A stretch of DNA of 32,316 nucleotides from a virus. The notes beneath the pieces were generated by a model. The model worked only from the letters and a program-made list of their open reading frames with translations, had not been told where the DNA came from and ran no database searches. The translations under genes and the position numbers were made by a program. The stretch lies in IMG/VR virus record IMGVR_UViG_3300042691_032333, positions 1 through 32,316 of that record; one strand, given 5' to 3'. Below, one piece after another: positions 26,660 to 32,316 of the stretch (within the stretch, counting starts at the first letter, position 1; every line of letters starts with the position of its first letter).

Positions 26660-28843
26660 ATGGCACAAGCGGCTGATTATTTACAATTTTCAACACAACA
26701 AGTTGAAGCGGCATATAAGTTAAGAACACGTAACATACAATCTCAACAAGTTACGATAACTAATGTTGCGGAATATTACAGAATAACAGTTTTAATTGAT
26801 GATACCTTTGAAGGTGCAACTATTACACCAAATCAAATAGTATTGGAACCAAAAGAATCAAAGACGTTTACAGTATCATATGATATAAGTGTTCTGGAAA
26901 CATTACCATCTGGATTGATACCATCAAAAATTAATTTCACCGCAACCGCCGAAGTTATTAGACTACCACCCCCACCACCCCCACCACCGATTGACAGACC
27001 TCTTCCACCACCATTGATATATCTGGGATGTACAGATCCTACTGCTCTAAATTATTCACGAAAGGCAACGAATAACGACGGAAGTTGTATTCAAAAAGTA
27101 ATCGGATGTACCAATCCAAATGCGTCTAATTACAATCCAGCAGCAAACGTTGACGACGGGTCGTGTAGAACAGTAGTTATAACACCAAGAGAAACACCTG
27201 GATGTACAGTAATTGATTCTTTGAATTATAATCCACAAGCAACGGTAAACGATGGTTCGTGTATTCCTATAGTTGTTGGATGCCGAGATATAAACGCAGC
27301 AAATTACAATCCAAGTGCAAATGTCGATGGCGTTTGTATACCAAGAGAAGATACACGGGTATTTGGATGCACTGACATATCTGCTTTTAATTATAATCCA
27401 CGAGCAAATGCAAATGACGGTACGTGCGAATACGACAGATCGGTGGATGACCCCATACCTGGATGTACACGAGCTGGTGCAACCAATTATAATCCATTGG
27501 CGACGGTAGATGATGGAAGTTGCGTACTTCCAGTAATTGTTGGTTGTATGGACACAGCTGCAATAAATTATAATTTATTAGCTACACAAAATGATATAAA
27601 CAATCCGTGTCAGTATCATGTATATGGATGTACAAATCCACAAGCTGCAAACTTCAACCGTTCTGCGACGAGAGATGATGGGACCTGTGTATTTATAGGA
27701 TGTAAGAACCCTATATCAGCAAATTATGACCCGTCACCAAACATAGTACCGTGTCCAAACGATTCGTGTTGTATCCCACAATGCCCACCAGGAGCTCCGT
27801 GTAGTCTTGAAGGTGAAATTGCATCACAAGGACCAGTAGACGATAATGGATACGCGGTAGTGTGTAGATATATCCAAAATACAACAGGAACATGTCCTTC
27901 TGGATGTGATACACGATGTGCGCCGGAACTGGTATTTACTCGTAGAGTCGGTGGGTGTACAAGACCTGAATGTATTAATTATAACCCATTAGCTACTGTT
28001 GATGATGGAAGTTGTGACTGTGAAGTCCGAGGATGTACGGATACGGCAGCTAACAATTATAATCCACGAGCAAATACGGATGATGGTTCATGTGTATACC
28101 CTATTATCGGATGTATGGATCCTAGTGCACTCAATTACGATCCACGAGCAACACAATCAGGGCCATGTACACCTGTGGTAACGGGATGTATGGATCCTAA
28201 AGCTGCAAATTATAATCAATTTGCTAATAGAGATGATGGTTCGTGTTATACAATTACATGTCCTGCCGCTGGAACACGATTGGGATGTACGCAGATTGGA
28301 TTTGATTTGGGAACGATATCCGCTGGATTAAATATTAATATAAATCTCGGTGGAAAGGTACAATACTTAATAGCTACCGCTGATGGAAATTGTGGGGTTA
28401 CTTATGACTACGCGGATAGTTGCACAGGTGAACGAATTGAAGTATATGGATGTACGGATTCGACTGCAACCAATTACAATCCAAACGCGACTTCAAATGT
28501 AGGAGTTGAGTGTATCTATGAAAAAATTATAGATGGATGTACGGATGTTAATGCAGCCAACTATAATCCATTAGCTAATAGAAATGATGGGTCGTGTATT
28601 ACCTGTGAACCTGCCGGAAGAATAATTCGATGTATACCTGTAACTGGTGGATACGGTACAGTTACAACTTACATTGTAGAAGCAACTAATGGTAGTTGTG
28701 GAACAGAACAATATGAATCGAGTAGTTGTGGTGGTAGTGGGGGTGGTGGTAGCGCTACTGAGGTGGAAACTACATTATTGACAGGAACGGTAGGTGGTGG
28801 TACAGTTGAGGAAGGTGGTGTAGTAACAGCAAATCTAATATAA
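26660..28843 (+). CDS. adhesin-like virion protein with 15 Cys-rich YNP repeats
   Basis: 727 residues. The N-terminal domain (1-100) is beta-rich and followed by a Pro-rich linker (PPPPPPPPIDRPLPPPL). From about residue 115 there are 15 copies of a 20-35-residue repeat with consensus GC-x-D-x-x-A-x-N-Y-N-P-x-A-x-x-D-D-G-S-C, each with two Cys flanking an Asn-Tyr-Asn-Pro core. Some copies have lost parts, for example GVC without the second Asp. The same type of repeat occurs in large surface proteins of marine bacteria, where Cys pairs and Asp/Asn loops suggest disulphides and calcium sites. The C terminus is Gly-rich (GGSGGGGSATEVETTLLTG). It is probably a rod-like tail fibre or receptor-contact protein. 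Confidence 0.78.
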   Translation: MAQAADYLQFSTQQVEAAYKLRTRNIQSQQVTITNVAEYYRITVLIDDTFEGATITPNQIVLEPKESKTFTVSYDISVLETLPSGLIPSKINFTATAEVIRLPPPPPPPPIDRPLPPPLIYLGCTDPTALNYSRKATNNDGSCIQKVIGCTNPNASNYNPAANVDDGSCRTVVITPRETPGCTVIDSLNYNPQATVNDGSCIPIVVGCRDINAANYNPSANVDGVCIPREDTRVFGCTDISAFNYNPRANANDGTCEYDRSVDDPIPGCTRAGATNYNPLATVDDGSCVLPVIVGCMDTAAINYNLLATQNDINNPCQYHVYGCTNPQAANFNRSATRDDGTCVFIGCKNPISANYDPSPNIVPCPNDSCCIPQCPPGAPCSLEGEIASQGPVDDNGYAVVCRYIQNTTGTCPSGCDTRCAPELVFTRRVGGCTRPECINYNPLATVDDGSCDCEVRGCTDTAANNYNPRANTDDGSCVYPIIGCMDPSALNYDPRATQSGPCTPVVTGCMDPKAANYNQFANRDDGSCYTITCPAAGTRLGCTQIGFDLGTISAGLNININLGGKVQYLIATADGNCGVTYDYADSCTGERIEVYGCTDSTATNYNPNATSNVGVECIYEKIIDGCTDVNAANYNPLANRNDGSCITCEPAGRIIRCIPVTGGYGTVTTYIVEATNGSCGTEQYESSSCGGSGGGGSATEVETTLLTGTVGGGTVEEGGVVTANLI

Positions 28844-28860
28844 AATTTAGTTGAATTAAT

Positions 28861-31800
28861 ATGACAACTATATCCGATGCCGATATACAAAACATTGCAG
28901 CGTATAATGAAATAATTGCACGTTTTCCAAACGTAGTTACAATACGTACTACGAGTGGAAACGTGGCATTCATTGATCCAGAAATTCCAGGATCACAACA
29001 GACTATTGGACAATATCAAACAGGACAGTTAACAGGAAATTTGATAGAAGGACAACCCGTGGGACTTATCTATATGATAACCACCTCACAGGTAAGTGCT
29101 GATGCGTCGCAGTCAACGGTATACACGCCGAAACAGTTGGCACAGCTGGAAATGGAACGTGTTGTTCGATATAGATTGAGTCAAGGTATTACTTCGTTTG
29201 ATGATTACGCACAATTACCACCAACTCCACCACAACCGAGTAGTACATCTATTAATTTAGTTGTTCGATTGTTTAATGAAGATTTGGATAGTTCCCAAAC
29301 AACAATCCCATTAGATATTCGTGTTATACCGTATGATCCTGTTTTAGTACCATTGCGAGAAGCAATGATTAGTGTTCTACAACAAAAAATTAGAACGATA
29401 GTACAAAACTTTAACGATCCGGAACGATATTTAAAAACTTTATTAAACTTCGGTGATGACGTACAACGTATTTTAATTAATTGGAAATTAGATCCTAATG
29501 ACGGTACTAAACTATTAATCAAATTATTAGAACCGTTGGATTTAAATTTCGACGTTGGACAAGATGTTTTACTTAGTAGAGAAGTTGCAAATACGGTTGT
29601 TGATACGATAAAAATTGACATCGAACCATTACAAGATACTAGTTTATGGTTGCGTCCATTAAACAACGACATTAAAGTATTAAATTCCGCAGCAAATATT
29701 TTACGAAATAAAACTCTTCAAAGTATTGGAATTAGTGTAGAGGGTGTCGAAGATGTTTATGGAAATTATAGTTACGCAAACGAAATACTGAGACGTTGGT
29801 ATACAGATGATTATCGTTCTGTAGAGTTAAATGTAGATTATACAAATTATAAAAATTTCGTTCGATTTAGTTCGGCTGAAATGCGACTCAAGTCATTCAG
29901 ACAAAAGTTATTGAGATTATACGAACTAGAACAAAACTCCAGATATTTGGGTGGACTGGCAACTGGATCTGTGTTTGGAACTACTGCATTGTTAATTTCG
30001 TCACCGGTTGTAGTAACCAGTCCATCATCATCGTACGCGAGTCCAACAACAATATTACCACCGAGTGGATCGTTACTTATATCAACAGGATCTACAGTAA
30101 CAATACTTAGTGCACAAGAACTTCCGTCCGCATCGTTGTATTTACAAGAAGGATCTAAGAAAGCTGCGTTGGAAATGGAAGAAATTATCCGTGGGTTTGA
30201 TGGATATGAAAGATATCTGTTCTATGATTCCGGAAGTTCGTATAGTGCGAGTGTGTATTGGACCGATAACGGAACAGAATATAATCCTTTGGGAACTTGG
30301 CCAAAACGTGAGGATGGAACGTTACAACTTCCAACAGATACGACTGCGATAGATTGGTATACAACGCAAAGTGCTATCGCACAACGATACGATGAATTTA
30401 ATGCACAGGTAATTTCAAATAGTATTCCTTCGTATTTACAAGCAGATACTCAGTCCGAAGATTTTGTTGTATTTACAAAGATGATTGGCCATTTCTTCGA
30501 TAACATTCGATTGTATATCGAACAAATGGTGAATATATACGATAGAAAAGTTAATGCAACCGAAGGATTATCGCAAGATTTGGTATGGGATGTTTCCAAA
30601 GCATTTGGAATGAACTTGGTAAACCCACATGCTATGGATAGTTTGTATAACTACATAACTGATTCCACTTCTTTGGTAAAACGTAGAGAATTAACCACCG
30701 AATTATTTAAACGATTCTTACACAATTCTTTATATTTAAATCGTATTAAAGGAACGAGAACATCGTTACAGGCACTATTGAATATTTTTGGATTAAACGA
30801 GCAAATTGTTTCAATCAGAGAAACTGACACACCAACAACTGCAAGTTTTGAAATATTTGACGAAGTAACGAACGCGTTGAATTTCAATTCCGGATCATAT
30901 CTAAAGTTACCACTATCCGAATCATTACGAGAAGTAAGTACCATTCAATTTAGATTTGCCTCAACAACACCACAGATAACTACATTGGCAAATGGTGATG
31001 ATTTGTGGCACATGAAATTGAATACACATCCTTCAGGATCTTCTGTATTGGGAAGAATTGAAGTTACCAATAATATTGGTGAAGTAATACTAAGTAGTAG
31101 TTATAGTGATTATTTTGGTGGTGATTATTTCGATGTAATGTTACGATACAATACATCCAGTGTAAATTTACAAGTCGCTAAATCGGATGGAGAAGAAATA
31201 TTATATACATCAAGTATGTATACAACTTCATCATATTTACGAGACTCCCTCCCATTAACGCATAATATGTACTTGGGAGGTTCTGGATCATTATCTCTCA
31301 ATAATTTTGATGGAACGGTAGACGAAGTTCGTATCTGGGGTGAAGAAATTAATGATGTTAATTTCTTAAATCAAACATTAAATCCCGGAACATTTGCTGG
31401 TAATGCATATTGGTCATCCGCAGAAAATTTATATGTCCGATTGTCATTCCACAAACCACAAAACTTATGGTATGGTAGTACGAGTAACGATACTCCATAT
31501 AAGAACGTTGATGGTGTTTCTGATCCTACAAAACCACTATTACCAAATTTGAGTAATATTATTGCGTATGGATTTATAGATGCACCAACGTTCCCATATC
31601 AAATGTCGCGTATTACTAGACGAGTAAATCAATACACGACAAATGCGGGTGCTTCTGTATACGGAAGTAACAAAATTATCGTTCAACCACCTCCTGTATT
31701 TTTGGAAACCACACCATTGGGTGAACCTCTATTGAGTAGAACAAAGAGTATAGTTTCCGTCGAGGCTCGTAAATCACAACCGCAATCGAAAAAGTTTATT

Positions 31801-32316
31801 GGATTTTTTGTATCACCCACAGATGCTACAAACAATTTGATAATCCGTTCGTTGGGAAATGTCAATATAACAGATAAGATAGGATATCCGGGTAATAGAT
31901 ATAAAAATAGTTATCCTGATTTGGAAGCATTCAAAGCATATTATAATGAATTCTATAGTGTTCCTGTAAATATACCACAATTTGTTAGATTCTTTGACAA
32001 GATATCACCGGTGTTGTTTGAACAGGCAAAGATGTTAGTTCCTGCAAAAACAACGTTGGGGTCGGGTATTATCATAGAACCAAATTTAATAGAACGCAAA
32101 AAAGTATCTCTCGACAAACCCACAAAATTAAGTGGTGCAAATACAAAACGAAATAGAGATGCAGTAACAACCTCTCGTACATATAATAGAGATATGGATA
32201 TTACGTTGTCAACAGAAACCAACGTAACAGTACGAGAAGATTCTGCACTGGACGCAACGTACACAGATGTATTGGCGTTGTTTAATGGAACTGATTTCAT
32301 CAACACAACGGGAACT
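28861..32316 (+). CDS. very large baseplate/fibre protein with LamG domain (partial)
   Basis: The frame opens at the ATG at 28861, 18 bases after the YNP gene, and stays open to the right edge (1152 codons, no stop), so the C terminus is missing. The N-terminal 250 residues are beta-rich. A long helical/beta region follows with FTKMIGHFFDNIRLYIEQM and RFLHNSLYLNRIKGTRTSLQ. Around residues 670-850 is a concanavalin-like LamG/laminin-G fold, with LREVSTIQFRF, VMLRYNTSSVNLQVAKSDGE and the typical ending NFDGTVDEVRIWGEEIND. Position and size suggest the gp7-like wedge or a baseplate-anchored fibre, the LamG domain binding glycans. Start codon confidence is moderate, as no strong ribosome-binding site is visible. 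Confidence 0.82.
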   Translation, partial: MTTISDADIQNIAAYNEIIARFPNVVTIRTTSGNVAFIDPEIPGSQQTIGQYQTGQLTGNLIEGQPVGLIYMITTSQVSADASQSTVYTPKQLAQLEMERVVRYRLSQGITSFDDYAQLPPTPPQPSSTSINLVVRLFNEDLDSSQTTIPLDIRVIPYDPVLVPLREAMISVLQQKIRTIVQNFNDPERYLKTLLNFGDDVQRILINWKLDPNDGTKLLIKLLEPLDLNFDVGQDVLLSREVANTVVDTIKIDIEPLQDTSLWLRPLNNDIKVLNSAANILRNKTLQSIGISVEGVEDVYGNYSYANEILRRWYTDDYRSVELNVDYTNYKNFVRFSSAEMRLKSFRQKLLRLYELEQNSRYLGGLATGSVFGTTALLISSPVVVTSPSSSYASPTTILPPSGSLLISTGSTVTILSAQELPSASLYLQEGSKKAALEMEEIIRGFDGYERYLFYDSGSSYSASVYWTDNGTEYNPLGTWPKREDGTLQLPTDTTAIDWYTTQSAIAQRYDEFNAQVISNSIPSYLQADTQSEDFVVFTKMIGHFFDNIRLYIEQMVNIYDRKVNATEGLSQDLVWDVSKAFGMNLVNPHAMDSLYNYITDSTSLVKRRELTTELFKRFLHNSLYLNRIKGTRTSLQALLNIFGLNEQIVSIRETDTPTTASFEIFDEVTNALNFNSGSYLKLPLSESLREVSTIQFRFASTTPQITTLANGDDLWHMKLNTHPSGSSVLGRIEVTNNIGEVILSSSYSDYFGGDYFDVMLRYNTSSVNLQVAKSDGEEILYTSSMYTTSSYLRDSLPLTHNMYLGGSGSLSLNNFDGTVDEVRIWGEEINDVNFLNQTLNPGTFAGNAYWSSAENLYVRLSFHKPQNLWYGSTSNDTPYKNVDGVSDPTKPLLPNLSNIIAYGFIDAPTFPYQMSRITRRVNQYTTNAGASVYGSNKIIVQPPPVFLETTPLGEPLLSRTKSIVSVEARKSQPQSKKFIGFFVSPTDATNNLIIRSLGNVNITDKIGYPGNRYKNSYPDLEAFKAYYNEFYSVPVNIPQFVRFFDKISPVLFEQAKMLVPAKTTLGSGIIIEPNLIERKKVSLDKPTKLSGANTKRNRDAVTTSRTYNRDMDITLSTETNVTVREDSALDATYTDVLALFNGTDFINTTGT

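Overview
The window is part of the genome of a tailed, contractile-tail bacteriophage with a T4-type baseplate. It is AT-rich, every supported gene lies on the + strand, and genes are tightly packed with many ATGA-type overlaps. Recognisable T4-type parts are a DsbA-like late-transcription DNA-binding protein, a gp55-like late sigma factor, gp25 and gp6 baseplate wedge proteins and a gp5-like spike protein. The auxiliary genes (Hsp20, UvsE endonuclease, a short IMPDH/GMP-reductase enzyme, glycosyl-, methyl- and sulfo-transferases, DNRLRE, LamG and Cys-rich YNP-repeat virion proteins) fit marine T4-like or 'far-T4' myoviruses. The host cannot be read from the window; the tRNA genes do not encode CCA, so a host CCA-adding enzyme is needed.

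Region 1 (1-10,217) is a very large tRNA array: 25 recognisable tRNA genes, the first cut by the window edge, plus two tRNA-like genes of abnormal shape. No His or Phe tRNA was found. Short protein genes sit singly or in small groups between the tRNAs: a hotdog thioesterase, a PQ-loop-like protein and a flavodoxin-fold oxidoreductase; small membrane proteins; a DUF1289 protein; DsbA; glycosyltransferase-, methyltransferase- and sulfotransferase-like enzymes; an NTF2-like protein; a lipoprotein; and a 30-residue, extremely basic peptide. Several gaps between tRNAs have no protein gene but hold long, mostly perfect complementary arms and nested hairpins. I read these as a set of structured non-coding RNAs of about 80-270 nt, at about 5032, 6133, 6532, 6650, 6927, 7179, 8914, 9293 and 9906. 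Three promoters share TTGACA-N17-TATATT, and two of these also share the downstream sequence. A strong terminator at 10187-10217 closes the array.

Region 2 (10,218-16,132) holds Hsp20; a leader of three tiny ORFs with a Shine-Dalgarno hairpin and an attenuator-like terminator in front of a membrane/coiled-coil protein; an overlapping uvsE - GT2 glycosyltransferase - GMP reductase/IMPDH-like group; a secreted lysozyme-like protein; a small membrane protein; and the gp55-like late sigma factor.

Region 3 (16,133-32,316) is the baseplate/tail-tip module: a small conserved protein, a gp5-like OB-fold spike, a coiled-coil protein ending in an SGNH hydrolase, a small protein, gp25, gp6, a DNRLRE-like protein, two unassigned proteins, a protein with 15 Cys-rich YNP repeats, and a very large LamG-containing protein running off the right edge. 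DsbA and gp55 would together direct late transcription of this module, while the tRNAs, and perhaps the novel RNAs, act on translation earlier in infection.
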